A stretch of DNA of 64,000 nucleotides from the NCBI RefSeq assembly GCF_000003855.2, contig NW_003101680.1:5644664-5708663 (forward strand). Reading direction: 5' to 3'. Shown here in pieces: positions 24,631-37,020 of this stretch; the stretch's first letter is position 1; each line of letters begins with the position of its first letter. The notes beneath the pieces were generated by a model. It saw nothing but the letters and a program-made list of their open reading frames with translations. It was not told where the DNA came from and searched no databases. This stretch comes from Blastomyces gilchristii SLH14081. Lineage: Eukaryota; Ascomycota; Eurotiomycetes; Onygenales; Ajellomycetaceae. A program made the translations under genes and the position numbers.

Positions 24631-25737
24631 AAGAGAAAGTGTATTAAAATATATTATTGACTTATCAAACATAAAGAGACAAAGAAACTATTAACAGCTT
24701 TCAGAGATGTATAGAAATGACTACAGTGTTACATAGCAATATTATCTTCATTTAATACATGCACTATTGATATTCTTTGTATACATTTATCATATAATCT
24801 ATATCAGAGATACATGCAGAAAACAGATCTTTATTACTAGAGAGAATAATTACAGCAATTCTCTATTTTCATATTATAAAGATAAGTTATTCTTATTTCT
24901 TTCTTCTCTCTTTTCTCTTCTTCTTCAATTCATCACTAAGTCTAAGCTGATATGAAAACTATTAAAACACTCTTTGAAACTCTTAAATTGAAGAGTATAG
25001 ACTAATCAAATTTTAAATGCAGATGAATTAAATTATATTTAATAATACTAATTATTCATTCTCTCTTTAATAAAACAACAGTCATATCTTCTCTCCCTCT
25101 CTCAAATGAAACATGGTCTGTGAAAAGTGAGTATTACATCAGATTATAATGATTAATACAGTCTCAGTACACAGAGCTGTATACATATAGTACATGCTGA
25201 ACTGAGAGACTGTGTGAGTTGCAAACTGATAACAGCATTTCAGAGAGAGTCATGCAGTGTGAGAAAGCTACAACTCTCAGTCATATATGCAGAGAGTGAA
25301 TCACTGCAGTAAGTGTATATATATTGTATAAAAGTAACACTTTTTAGTAACACTCAGTCTCTGATATTATGAAAATAGAGTCTCTCTGTGAGATCTGTTT
25401 TTATCAGAAGTTGAGAAATCTTATATTTCTTAAAATTATCTTCACACATCTTGTCTATGAAATTAATGAGAGAAATCATTGATTTCAGTGTTCTACTCTT
25501 GATGTTATTCAAGTGACAGTAGAGTTCACCCTGATCACACTTTTTAAATGTATGTTTTCTAATTATTCACATTTATACAGATATATACTGATTATTTATT
25601 AGATAATGTTAAGACAATGGCTCATCCCAGCTGTGTTACTCCTTACTATAAGAGATATATAATTAATGATGAACATTGTAAAGACTCTGAGAAGTGAGTA
25701 TTTTAAAAATACTGTAGCTCTGCAATCTTGATTTCTT

Positions 25738-25850
25738 TTGTTTTTATTTTTTATTTTTTTATTTTTCTTTTATTTTTTTATTGTGATTTTTTCTTACTTT
25801 TATTTTGTTTTTTTTTTTTTGTTTTTTTTTATATTTTATATTTTTTTCAT
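25738..25850. repeat. T-rich tract of transposon X (copy A)
   Basis: Nearly pure T interrupted by single A, G or C. Counterparts lie at 48,330-48,475 (copy C) and, as A-rich sequence, 56,560-56,650 (copy B, inverted). It is a constant landmark of the element. Confidence 0.85.
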
Positions 25851-26227
25851 AATTAAAATTATATAAACTATGATCTGTGTTTAGAAAAGTAATGATATTT
25901 AATAATACTCTCTATTGAATTTTTAACAAATGAGCACTATGTTATGATATTATGTAAGTGAGAAATGATTTCATAATCTCATTTAATGTCATTCCCAATA
26001 ATAAGATCAGAATGAAAATGTGACTAAGAATTCAAATATATTCTTTATCTGAGACTAGATTTTTATTTGAAAAGTGAATCTGAGATCTTTAATATTTGAA
26101 ATAATGTGATTTGAAATCAATGTAATGAATATAAACTATGATCAGAAGTAATGCTTTTAGGCAATATAACAACTGTAAAGTTTGATTCTGGTTTCAGACA
26201 CGGTCACACGGCCAGTCTATATACAGA

Positions 26228-27144
26228 TATATCTTGCCTGTTCTCATCTGTGTACGTATAGAACTTAGATGTCTTGACAGACTTTTGTAATATTTAAGTA
26301 CCTTCTTTATTAATTGTCAATATAGTCTCTTTAATACTGTTTTATAAGATAATGCTTATTATCTCTCTTCTTATCTTGTCTTTAGTTAATATATGATCAC
26401 TGTCTTTCTCATCACTACTAGAAGATATAATGTCAGAGTTAGAAGAGATTCTGACTTATTATATTATAAGTCTGAGATACTCTCTCTTCATTCTGCTATC
26501 TTCTTCACTGTGTGATCAGTTATCTCATTTTCTGAAACTTCTGAGTATACTGAGATTCATCTGATCTTCATCATACTCTTGAGTTTATTATATATTGTAA
26601 TAATAAGCTTTGAAATCTTCTGATCTGACTGTCTTACTGATGTACTCGCTGTTTGTATAGCTGCTTAATTATTGATAAAGATGATACTTCTTCTAAGCAG
26701 CTTCTCTGAATTCTCACAGTCTTGAATAATTTAAAGTATTATAAGTATATCATAGAGTTCTTCTATACAGACTGTGTATTAAGTGTTCAGTTCTAAGCAG
26801 TATATCTTCTCTCTGTCTGTGAATAAGAACATCACTGAGATATCTATACATCTCATTATATTACTGTCATCAGTGTATATAAGATATACTATACTCAGTG
26901 ATGTCTTATTATACTGATTCATAACAGTTGCAGTGTCAGAGATGATGTATATTTTAATCAGAGTTTATTATAAAGATATTATATATACTGTCTATATCTT
27001 CTGATCTCTCAGATTATAAGAATATAGCTTTTTCTATCTATCTAGTAGATAATATAGTGATATGTTCAGAGTCTCTGATTCTTCAATAAGAGTGCTCATA
27101 TCTCTGATTTTTTAATTGCTGCTCAGTCTCAGTGCAGCTGTATC
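26228..27144 (-). mobile_element. LINE H fragment with RNase H remnant
   Basis: This host sequence lies between X copy A and X copy C. On the minus strand the IYTDDSNI motif (26,862-26,880) marks a LINE RNase H domain. The end near 27,120-27,144 continues the reading frame of the post-RT domain from 49,474. It is RIP-mutated with stops. Its last 8 bp, GCTGTATC, are the left TSD of X copy C. Confidence 0.65.
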
Positions 27145-28729
27145 TAGACTGGCCGGCGGGATCATGAATTTCACATTTGGTTTCATTTGATCTGATCTCA
27201 TACATTTCTTGACGTGAGTCTTATCAGAACCAAGCCTTAAAAAAATCTGAAAATGAATCATTTCTGAGAGAAATGACATGAAAAATGACCAGATTTAATT
27301 CAAGAACAGTGAAATGAAAGTAATTTCTCAGAATAAACTGTGAAAGAAAATCATTCTTTTAAAATCAGAATGAGACTGAGACTGAAGATTAAAATCAGTT
27401 TCATTCAGTTTATTCAGTGATTACTTATATAATCAGAATTTGATAATAATTATTAATAACACTCATGAAACAACTAAATACATTCTTATACAAGTTTATT
27501 CTTTACTTTCTCATAAAAACTACACTTCTCTGATATACTGTGATCAGAGGTATTAAACTGTCTGATAATTTCATGTTTTATAATTATAAGTTTCTTGATT
27601 ATTTCTTCTTGTAATTGTCTCTGATGATAGTGATAAATATCTTAACTTGAGTTGAACTTTCACTTCATTCTCATCTCTGTCAATGAAATTATCAGAATAT
27701 CATGTATGATCAGTGTAACAGTTGAATATATACTCTTAACAATTTTTCAAAACTCTAGAATTGATTTAATGCATAAATTCATCAGATTTTCTTGAAGATA
27801 GCAGTTAAATTCAGTTTTACAAGTATGTAGTTTTGTCTGATTTTCAGTTATAATCAATGTATACAAGTTCTGTTTCAAAGTTAGTATTATAGTTCTATAT
27901 AATATGAAGTATTATCAAAGATCATTACTTACTAGAGAATTGTATTTCACTGTGTTCACATCTCAAATATCTGCTTATTCAAATCTCTGATAGTTGATAT
28001 TATAGTAGTCTCAGACTAATTTAATATACAAGTCTCATTTCTTCTCTGTTCAATCTTGAGAAGTGTAGATACTAACTTAATAGAAGAGATCTAGTAGAGC
28101 TACTATAGTATAGTACTCTGTAAAAGATTGTTCAGTTTTACTGTAGTAATATATCAGTTTATTTCTTATAGTAATAATAGTCTGTACTATAGTATTATCT
28201 CAGACTGAATTTCTTTTTAAGTGATTCAACTGCTTCTTAAGATAAGTAAATAAACTATTATACACTTATCAGACTGACTGCAGTATTGATATATAAGTGA
28301 TTAAAACTGTCTTTATTATCTTATAAAACTGAAACAGTAAATCAATTACATATTTCAACTGAGTTCACTTCATATCAGAAAGTTTCAATATCTGAATCTT
28401 TTTCTAATCAGAGTGTTGCACTCAATGATCAATTATCTGACACAATCAAAGAGTCTGAACAGTTATCTTATATATTGAACTTCACTGTGTTCTAACATTC
28501 TGTATCATATTCAGTGATATGACTGATTTGTTTATTTATTAAATATAATGAAATTATTATTATTATTTAGAGAAGATACAAATTATATTAGCAATGTTTT
28601 AAATCTGTGATATTTAAATTATTAATCAATCTATTCAAAATTAATAGTAGTATTATCAAAAAGTATTATCAAAAAGCAATATTAAAAAGTGTTATCAAAA
28701 AATATTATCTTTTGTAAAGTAAATGTAAA

Positions 28730-28904
28730 TGTCATTCAAAGGTTGCTTAAGCCAGCGTACGATTACAGGCGTATGCCGGCTTCTTATATATTGTAATATC
28801 ATACGCTAAATTAATTAGCGGCTGCTATGGCCTCTTTACACTCATAAGCAAGTTCAGAAGCGGCTGTGTTATTATTCAACAGTCATATGTTCTTTCAAAT
28901 CACA
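28730..28904 (-). repeat. 3' LTR of Gypsy A
   Basis: 175 bp. Its outer (left) portion keeps CpGs (GCGTACG, GGCGTATGCCGG, ATACGC, TAGCGG) while its inner end has lost them. It pairs with 36846-37020. Confidence 0.93.
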
Positions 28905-29341
28905 TTCTCTCTCACCAGATTCAGTCACACTCATATGACCATGATGTCCGCCCTAGCTTCATGCGGATTAGCATGCCACTAGTGTTCGTGATCATGTGAC
29001 CTATCTCTGATTCAGCTAGTGTTCTGTGTACACTCTTACAAAGAAACTTTCACTATATTACATCTCTCATTTACTAACTTTTCTCATTCTTCAACTATCT
29101 TCTTCATCATCATTATCATCAAATGTTACTATCTTATTCAAGATTCCTATCTCTTCTTCTGTTCAACTCTTTTCATCTGTTCATCTATCACATTGTACGC
29201 GTTTCTGATAATAATCTCTCATTTTCATAACAAGTGTTCTTGTAGTGCTCATACTGAGCAGTTCATTAGCAGTAAGTGTAATATGTTATGAAATGTGACC
29301 AGAACTTGTTTATCTTCTAACAATCACCAGAACATACTATC

Positions 29342-30890
29342 ATGAATGACACATCTTCTTCATCTTCTTATACATTCTCAATCATTTTCTTCTCAGCAGG
29401 TTTCTGATTGTGTTTTCTGACACAATTTTACATAAATGCAGATGCTGATATATTTGTTTTTATTCACATAGAATCTTTACATGTTGACAGATCTGTATTC
29501 ATCAATGATAGTGAACTCAATATTGAATCATTGATCAAGAACTTGGAGAATGTGATAATGAAGAAATTGCTTATATCATGTATAATCAGATCTCTCATAT
29601 CTCTCTCTACTCTCTCTGTTTCTTCCTCTGCTGCTCCCTCTCAATCTTCTACACCTGTCTCTGTGTCTGGTTCTCCCGCTTCTGCTACCCCTGTTCCCGC
29701 GATTCTCACTCCTGCTACTTCTGATTTTGTCATCTCTGCTTTCATTACCAGCTCTCCCTGTTTCAAGAAGATGTTGTGTAGGCTTAATGAACTACATTTC
29801 TCAGTGTGTACAGTCCTGCTCTTCTTATCAACTCTCAGAATAATTTATTGTATAAAGACTGTGTATGACACAACTATTTGAAGCTCAGTCACAGATGCTG
29901 ATTATTATGTTCATTTCAAATATTTATGATGAAGTAATTATTCATTTATATCAGAGAATCATTCCTCTTCTCAACAGTATTAAGATTATAAGTCTTTTTC
30001 TTTTCATCTTTTTAATTGAATTGCTCAGTTCAGAAGTAACTCTTTTTCTATTCTTAGAAAAAATTGTTATGAGTTTTACTGTGTATGAAGTCATGGTGTT
30101 CACAGACATTAAGAAACTTTTCATAATTATCAAATTCAATATTGCAGATACATCTGCTCTGATAAATATCTTCAGAATGATTGATCTGTATCACTCTATT
30201 CTTTAGTGTTTGTTATTCAACTTCATGATGCAGGTGAAGAATATTCATATTTTCAGAAATGAGAACATGAATGTTGTACTCTTTTACACTTACAGATATG
30301 AGGCTTGTACACCTTGTCTGAGATGTTATTGTGAGAATGAGCTGTTCACATGCTATGTTCTGCTTTCTGCATTTCTCTGTGTCTCTCTCTCTCTTTCTGA
30401 GAAGCCTCATGCATGTTGTAATTGTATATACAACTCTAAGGTCAGTGAGTGTTCATTCAGTAACTGTTCTCATCTCTGATTTTATAATTTTCATATACTA
30501 ACAATGATTCTTAGTTGCTCTGATATCAGAGATTATTCTAATCAAAGATGATAACACTGTTGAGACTATTCTCTTTCACTCTTAAGCTTCTTTCATTACT
30601 TTCTCTCTCTCTTCTGCAGAGAAGATTGTATGTACATCAGATTATAAGCATTCAGTGCTGAGTGACTCTCATCATCATTTATTCAGTTCTGTACCTCTCT
30701 CTTTCATTTCTTCTGTCTTTATTCTCTCTGTCCTGGCTTCTGATTCTGCAGGTCCTGCACTCTTCTTCAATTTCTCTACACATACATATACACATTTCTA
30801 TATTAGCATTCTAGTCAATCTTGTGATAAATGACATTAATGTTATACACAGAGTGATAGAGAAATCAGAGATATGTACAGTGTTGTTATG
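29342..30890 (+). pseudogene. Antisense accessory ORF region of Gypsy A (Cys-rich protein remnant)
   Basis: The open regions run opposite to gag-pol, between integrase and 3' LTR. An ATG at 29,342 (MNDTSSSSSYTFS...) leads, with one stop near 29,405, through an acidic segment (NDSELNIESLIKNLENVIM) into a Ser/Pro/Ala-rich linker (29,612-29,735). After a frameshift comes a helical segment (29,865-30,206), then at 30,290-30,440 a Cys-rich cluster (CTPCLRCYC, TCYV, CCNCIYNSKVSEC) followed by a possible intron with a TACTAAC branch site and TTCTTAG acceptor (to 30,512). The linker has more GC and CpG than its surroundings. I know no named family, though paired CX2C clusters occur in repeat-associated fungal proteins. 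It is reported as a degraded accessory gene, not a working one. Confidence 0.5.
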
Positions 30891-31929
30891 AGAGCAGCTT
30901 GCAGCCCTTGAATTTCTTATGAATCTTGAGTTTTGAGATTTCCTTTATTTTTAATGTTTTTCAGGTGATGTGGTGTTGAAAATAGATTAAACATGTGACA
31001 TATGAAAATGAATAAAGTATATACAATAATATTTGTCTTTTACAGTCAACTCTTATGATTAGTGATTAATTCATTATCTCTTTTCTTTTCTTACACTTTT
31101 TCTTTATCTGCTAGTCACTACTCTTACACAATCTCTATATAGTACAGTGTTTAGTAACTAGGTTCAGCAGCTTTCATCTTTTGTGATTCTGTCTCATATA
31201 TTATACTGTCTCTCTTTGCCTGCTCAGATTACTATAGTAAACAGCTCATTGAAACTAATCTCATCTAATCTCTGAGTGTTCTCAGAGGTTGAGATAGCTT
31301 GATCTCATGTGTCTGTGAATGTTTCAGATAATTTGTCCTCTGTGATCTTCATAATTAAACTGATGTAAATAGTTGAATTCAACTCTGAATTCCTTTTTCT
31401 TCTATAATCTGATTCATGTGTAAGTCTGTCACTTTGAGACTGCTTTTTATCACATTGCACTTGCTATCTGTGGCATATTATTATACAATCAGCTACAGTC
31501 TCATCACTTATTAAAGTATGATATTTGCCTGATTTCTTCATTACTTCTCATTCTTTTCTTGTAATTATGAAAAGATCAGAATAAGTAAGATTATCTGATT
31601 TGTAAGTATCTATAATTTCTCTTATCTTGTGAGACTTTTTAATTGTAAGCTTCTTCTTTTTCAACACTGATAATAGTGCTGCAGATGATTATAATTTACT
31701 CAGATCTTACATATTTACTTTTATAAGTTATGAATTATTTATTAAGTTGTGTAAGATTCATTCCTCTGATTCTTTCAATGTGTATATTTTCAGAGAATGT
31801 GATTTGAGTATTTTATACAGCTTAAATCATCTAGATTGAAACTTCTCAGAATTCTCATTGTATATGAGAACTCATGTTCTTATCTTGAGACTCAATTTCT
31901 TAACTAGTGAGTCTCATATTCTTTTCAAT

Positions 31930-34900
31930 TGAATTGCTCAGTTCAGGAGTAACTCATTAGCTTTTGCATGTGCATGGCTGATCTCTTTCAATCTTGATTT
32001 CATGTCTGTGACTGTTGCATCTGCAACTGCTACTACTGCATTCATAACTGTTGTTCTCTCTCTCACCTTTTCTGAAGCATTCTCCGGGATGCATGGATGC
32101 AATCCATACAACAGGTAGAATGGTGAACACTTGAAGACTGCATGCTGTTGAATCTGTGTGGCTAGTAGCACCTGCCTGAGATATTCATCTCATAGTCTTG
32201 TAGACTTGCTCACTAGATATTTCATCAGCATGTTACTCAAGATTTCATTCAAGTATTTCATCTTTCTGTTCATCTGCAGATGATATGATGTTGTTCTATG
32301 ATGTCTTATCTGTAACTGATTCATGAAATGTCTCATCACTTCTTCTATAAGGTTCACACTGTTATCAGTTAGAATCTCATACAGTATTCTATAGTTGATA
32401 TAGATCTTATTATGTAGAAACTTCATTATCATCTTCTCTATTATCTCTGAAACTGCTTTCACAACTGGCCAGTCAGTAGCATAATTAATAGCAGTGATTA
32501 TTCATCAATTTCCATTTAATGTCTGCAGTAATATATCTATGAGATTCACTCTTCATTGTTTAAATGATTGTATTGTACACTTCATCTGATATTGTACTTT
32601 CTCACATTCTAACCCTTTCTTAGATTCTTTTATGACCTGATAATTCAGGCACTTATAAGCATATATCTGAATGTTCTCAGTCATGCTTGATCAGTATACT
32701 CTTGATTCAAGTACACTCATGAGTTCAGGGCTTTCTAAGTGACTGAATTCTTTGTGCATGTGAGTCACTAAGTCATATTTAAATGAAGATTCTAGATAGG
32801 GAGCTTCTGTGTATTCTAGATTGCAGTAAAGCATAACATCATTTTTCAATTTTTCCAGCTTGAAGTTCAGAAGTATCTCTTCTACTACTCTCATGAGATG
32901 CTTGTCATTCAATACTTTATCATTCTTCAAGTGAGAGATAATGATGTTCACTTATTCTGATTCCTTGCATCTTCTCAGTATGTTTAATATGAATGTCCCT
33001 TGTGCCTGGTTTGCAGAACTCTCACTTATGAAATTGAGTCTGTGACTGATTGCATCAGGCATCACAGTGTCTGATCTCTTTCAGTATTTGATATGAAGAT
33101 TATACACTTAAAACTCTGAGATTCAATGTGCTAAGCATTTGAAAGATTTTATCACTAATTATAGATAGACAAGGCTTTCATAATCTGTGATCACTGTTAT
33201 CATATGCCTGTTGTTGATATATCTATCTCATAATGCCAGTATGTGCTTAATCACTAGTAATTTCTTTTCATGCACTGGATAATTGAGCTCAGTATCTGAT
33301 AGTTTCCTACCATCATACATCACCAGGTGCAGCTTGCTGTCCTTGCTCATCTGTAGAAGAGTGTCTTTGATAGCTTATTCAAATGCATCTATCTTGATGT
33401 AGAACGGTTTATCATGATCTGATTGAATAAGCACTGAGAATGTTATTACACATTTTCTCAGTGTGAGAAAAGTCTCTTCACACACAGCATTTCAGATGAT
33501 TGAATGAAACTTCTTCTTTCACAGATTTACATCTGTTCCTCTTAAGAGATCTGAGAGTGATGCAGATATTCATGTGAAATCCTTGATGAACCTGCAGTAA
33601 TATGAGGTCAATTCAAGAAACTGCTATACATGATGTACATTTCTCCACTATGGTTAATTCACTATGACATTCAATTTCTCTGAGATGGGGTATATACAGT
33701 CATCACTCACTATATGTTCTATGAACTCCAACTCTTTCATTTCAAACACACACTTAGTTGATTTGATGTAGAGCTTATGCTCTGTCAGAGTTATAAGCAC
33801 TTTATTAAGATGCTTCAGATATTCATTGTATGAGTTTGAAAAGACTAGAATATTATTGAGATATATAAGACATGAGATTTCATTCTGTTTATGAAGAATT
33901 ATATTCATCATTATTTAAAAGATGACAGATGTATTTGTTAGACTGAATGACATTGCAAGAAATTTGAACTTCTCTCATTATATATTAAACATGGTTTATG
34001 AAACTGACAGTTCATCTACATGAATCTGTCAGTATTCTGAGAGAAGATTGATCTTTGATAGATATTAAGTGTTTTCAACTGTATTCAACTGTTATTGAAT
34101 CTATGACAGTGAATATTCATTCTTGATTATAAGCTTGTTGAGTGTTTAATAATCAATACACATTCACCACTTCTTATCTGTCTTTTTCACAAATAGAACA
34201 GGAAAGTCTCACACACTTGATGAGAGTTGTATAAGATCATATTCTAGAAGGTCTGTGATCTGACACTTCTGTTCTTTGAGATGTGTTTGTGACAGAGGGT
34301 ACACATTCTGGTTGACTGGTTTTGCATCCCTCATGTCAATCTCATGTATAAATCCTCATTTCAGCAGCAATTTCAGTGAAAGATCTGTTCAGAAGATCTT
34401 TTCATACTTCTTCAGAAGCTTCTTTATACACTTATTCTTCTGTATATTCTTTATCTTGGTTTTCTCTGCTTCTGAGTTCTGTATGACATACAGAATGCTT
34501 TCAGATGAGATCTTGTGAATTGTTCTCTTTACTTGTTGATGTATAAGCAGATTTAACCCTTCTATATCAGAGATATGAAATGTCCTTCTCATATCAGTTG
34601 ATAGGATTGTATGAACTGTTTTCTTCCTATCAGTCAACTGTATATGGCATGTACATCATTAGATCTGCGGATTGAACCTTTGAAATCAATCAAGTTCAAG
34701 AATAAGGTCATATTTCACATTCTGCAGCTCTCGCGCCCAAATATAGCAAGATCATTCTTCAAAGTGCAAGGAAACTCTTACTCTTGCAGATGATATCAAA
34801 TATTAATTATCAGATAATCTTATATGTTGAGAATTCTTCACTCAACAGACCTCTTTCAATCTTCAGATTATATAATCATCAATATATTATGTAGAAGCTT
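31930..34900 (-). pseudogene. Gypsy A pol (protease-linked region, RT, RNase H, integrase)
   Basis: From 5' to 3' on the minus strand: a linker region (34,637-34,389); RT with YLNNILVFSNSYNEYLKHLNKVL (catalytic YLDD changed to YLNN) and a KLYIKSTKCVF...LEFIEHIVS segment at 33,911-33,654; integrase zinc-binding HKEFSHLESPELM (about 32,760); integrase core with EILTDNSVNLIEEVMRHFMN (about 32,360); and the QHAVFKCSPFYLLYG motif at about 32,140. Domain order RT-RNase H-integrase defines Ty3/Gypsy. Stops and Gly/Asp-to-Glu/Asn changes fit G-to-A transition damage. Confidence 0.88.
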
Positions 34901-35099
34901 CTGTGTCTACTAATACTTTTGCAGCCATCTCTCAATTCTTACTCAAGTGTCTCTTATACATCAACATTTCAGATCTCAAGACATTGAGATGAGTATTTAC
35001 TTCATTCTTCTCATCTGCATCTTATTCAGAAGTCTGCTTCTTCTTTGCAATCACAGAATTCAGAGGATCATCTAATGCAGGCATCTCTTTCAGTTTGAA

Positions 35100-36836
35100 G
35101 ACTTTTCATAGAATATCAGTAAGTGTCTCTGAGCTCACTGATTCTGCTAGTTTTTTGACTCTCTTGCTTCTCTTGACTGTACACACTGAGTGCAATCTTT
35201 TACATCATGATTTTGACATTCACAGTTGAAACAAGCTTGATGCTCACAACATCAAGAATTTCACTCAGAGAATCTCTTTTTCAGAGAATTCAGTGCTTTA
35301 AAAGTGATATTCAGATCTAGATTCATTGCATCTGAGTGTGTGACTTGTGTCATAGAAGTCTGATTACTCATTCTTCACTGAGACATACTTAATTGCAGTA
35401 TTTTCTGTCACAATTGACTCACTTGTTCTCATACAATGAGGATATTGTATGCTTCCTTCACTGTGCCTGGCTGTGAGATTAAGCATTTTCATTTCACTCT
35501 TAACTCAGATGTAAGATTATGAATGAAGATCTGTAAACAGAAAGATGTTGAAAGCTCTTCATTCAATATGAGATAGTATAAGCTGAAGTGTGTGAAGTAT
35601 GATATAAGATTACTCACTTGTCTACACTCAGTGAAGTGTTTATAACACTTATCTTATACATTCACTTTCTCAAAGTTGTGTAAGATTCATTTGAAAAACT
35701 CATTTTATGTTCATAGAAATGAATATTGCTCTGAGTCTGTAAGATTCATCTTTTTATCAGTTATTCATAATAACTTCACTTTTTCATGTAGGAACACAGC
35801 AGATCTTAAGACTTGTTGAAATTTCATTGACTGTCTGTCTGTGAGTTCATATTCAATCTGATAATATGATTGCATCTGACTTAGCCAGCTGATTGCAGCA
35901 TTATTTTTTCAGTCATTATTGAAGCTTAATGACTCTGACAGATCTTCTAACTTGATATATTTCATGCTCAGATTCTTATTCTGTGCAGCAGTCTCTGATA
36001 ATATGTATGCTTCTGAAGAGATTGTGAATGATCATGATGAGATCTTCAGGTTCAGTGTAGTTATCTGTCTGTGTAATTATACAATCTCTCACTGCAGGCC
36101 TAAGATCTGGTTTTCTCTATTCTTATTGATGATGGTAATTGTATCAGTGAAGCTCTTCATAGTGAATGCTTAATTCACAGTGAATGTCAATTGTTGTTTG
36201 ATTTCTGCCTCAGTCTGTCACTGTATATGCAAGGCCTTGATCTCATTTAGAATCCTTGTACATGTACAGAGCTTCAATTCCAGTTCAGTGATTTCAGTCA
36301 CTTTTCTTACTGCTTTGAGTAAATCCTCTGAGAGGTTCTGTATATCTTTCAGTTCAGATAGCAGAGAAGAGTGTTGTTTGTATCAGCTAGAAAAGATATT
36401 CATTTCAGTGATTTCTCATTGATTGTACAATGTCTATCATTATATCACTGTATTGTTATATCAGTATATTGTTCTATTACTATATCATTATATCACTATA
36501 TTGTTATATGATTTCTGTTATTATTATACAACTCCGGTGGTGATCACCTTCTCTTTTATTTCTTTAAGTGAAGAGTGGTCTTCTTTGAATCTGGTTCACT
36601 GCTCTCATCTCTTTTCTCACTTCTCATTCATTTGCATATATGGTATTCACCTGGGTGTGAAGTTTTCCCTCAACAAGTGAAGCAGTATCAGTCAGATGCT
36701 CTTTCACTCACTGCTCTTTATATACTATCTTTTTAAGGTGTTCTAGAACCACACTGTCATGATAACTATAAATCACTTCATAGACAGAATTATCATGCTC
36801 TGAAGGAGCCTGCACTTCTCATCAGTTTTTAGACAT
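35100..36836 (-). pseudogene. Gypsy A gag
   Basis: It starts at the ATG at 36,836 (MSKN followed by stops that probably replaced Trp codons), reading through VQAPSEHDNSVYEVIYSYHD and a helical N-terminal half, then a tandemly repeated AT-rich stretch (36,430-36,515). It ends with a zinc knuckle CFNCECQNHDVKDC at about 35,234-35,190 (CX2CX4HX4C). This is a nucleocapsid-like RNA-binding protein, broken by many stops. Confidence 0.78.
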
Positions 36837-36845
36837 GCTATCAGA

Positions 36846-37020
36846 TGTCATTCAAAGGTTGCTTAAGCCAGTGTATGATTACAGGTGTATGCCGGCTTCT
36901 TATATATTGTAATATCATATGCTAAATTAATTAGCAGCCGCTATGGCCTCTTTACACTCATAAGCAAGTTCGGAAGCGGCCGCGTTATTATCCGACGGTC
37001 GTATGTTCTTCCGAACCACA
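36846..37020 (-). repeat. 5' LTR of Gypsy A
   Basis: 175 bp, TG...CA. Its outer (right) portion keeps CpGs (TCGGAAGCGGCCGCG, CCGACGGTCG, CCGAACC) while its inner half has lost those that the 3' LTR retains. Confidence 0.93.

Larger units (their letters stand above)
20489..26219. mobile_element. DNA transposon X, copy A (5.73 kb, uninterrupted)
   Basis: The terminal inverted repeats begin TAGACTG at the left and end CAGTCTA at the right; the best-preserved copies share TAGACTGGCCG. The flanking 8-bp TSD is TATACAGA at 20481-20488 and 26220-26227. Interior landmarks shared with copies B and C: an AT-rich left half, a Lys-rich coding remnant on the minus strand at about 24,050-23,760, an (AAT/GAT)n microsatellite at 24,554-24,630, a T-rich tract at 25,738-25,850, and recurring TAACAC-type motifs. 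An 8-bp TSD is known for hAT and KDZ/Zisupton-type transposons. No transposase domain can be identified through the mutations, so the superfamily is open. Confidence 0.85.
28730..37020 (-). mobile_element. LTR retrotransposon Gypsy A (8.3 kb) inserted in X copy C
   Basis: It has two 175-bp LTRs with TG...CA ends, and Gag, protease-RT-RNase H and integrase remnants on the minus strand in Ty3/Gypsy order. The insertion point corresponds to position ~22,071 of X copy A; the repeated TAAA at the edges is a 4- to 5-bp TSD. The Gag ATG (36,836) is only 9 nt inside the 5' LTR. An additional ~3-kb segment (28,905-31,930) lies between integrase and 3' LTR and contains antisense open regions. Coding parts are full of stops and RIP-type transitions. 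Confidence 0.9.

Noticed and set aside
24346..24672. Poly-Ser/Leu ORF (also at 47,071-47,271)
   Set aside because: Translation of the AAT/GAT microsatellite in transposon X.
20489..26219. Firm hAT assignment of transposon X
   Set aside because: TSD length fits but the TIR fifth base and the lack of any recognisable hAT dimerisation motif leave it unproven.
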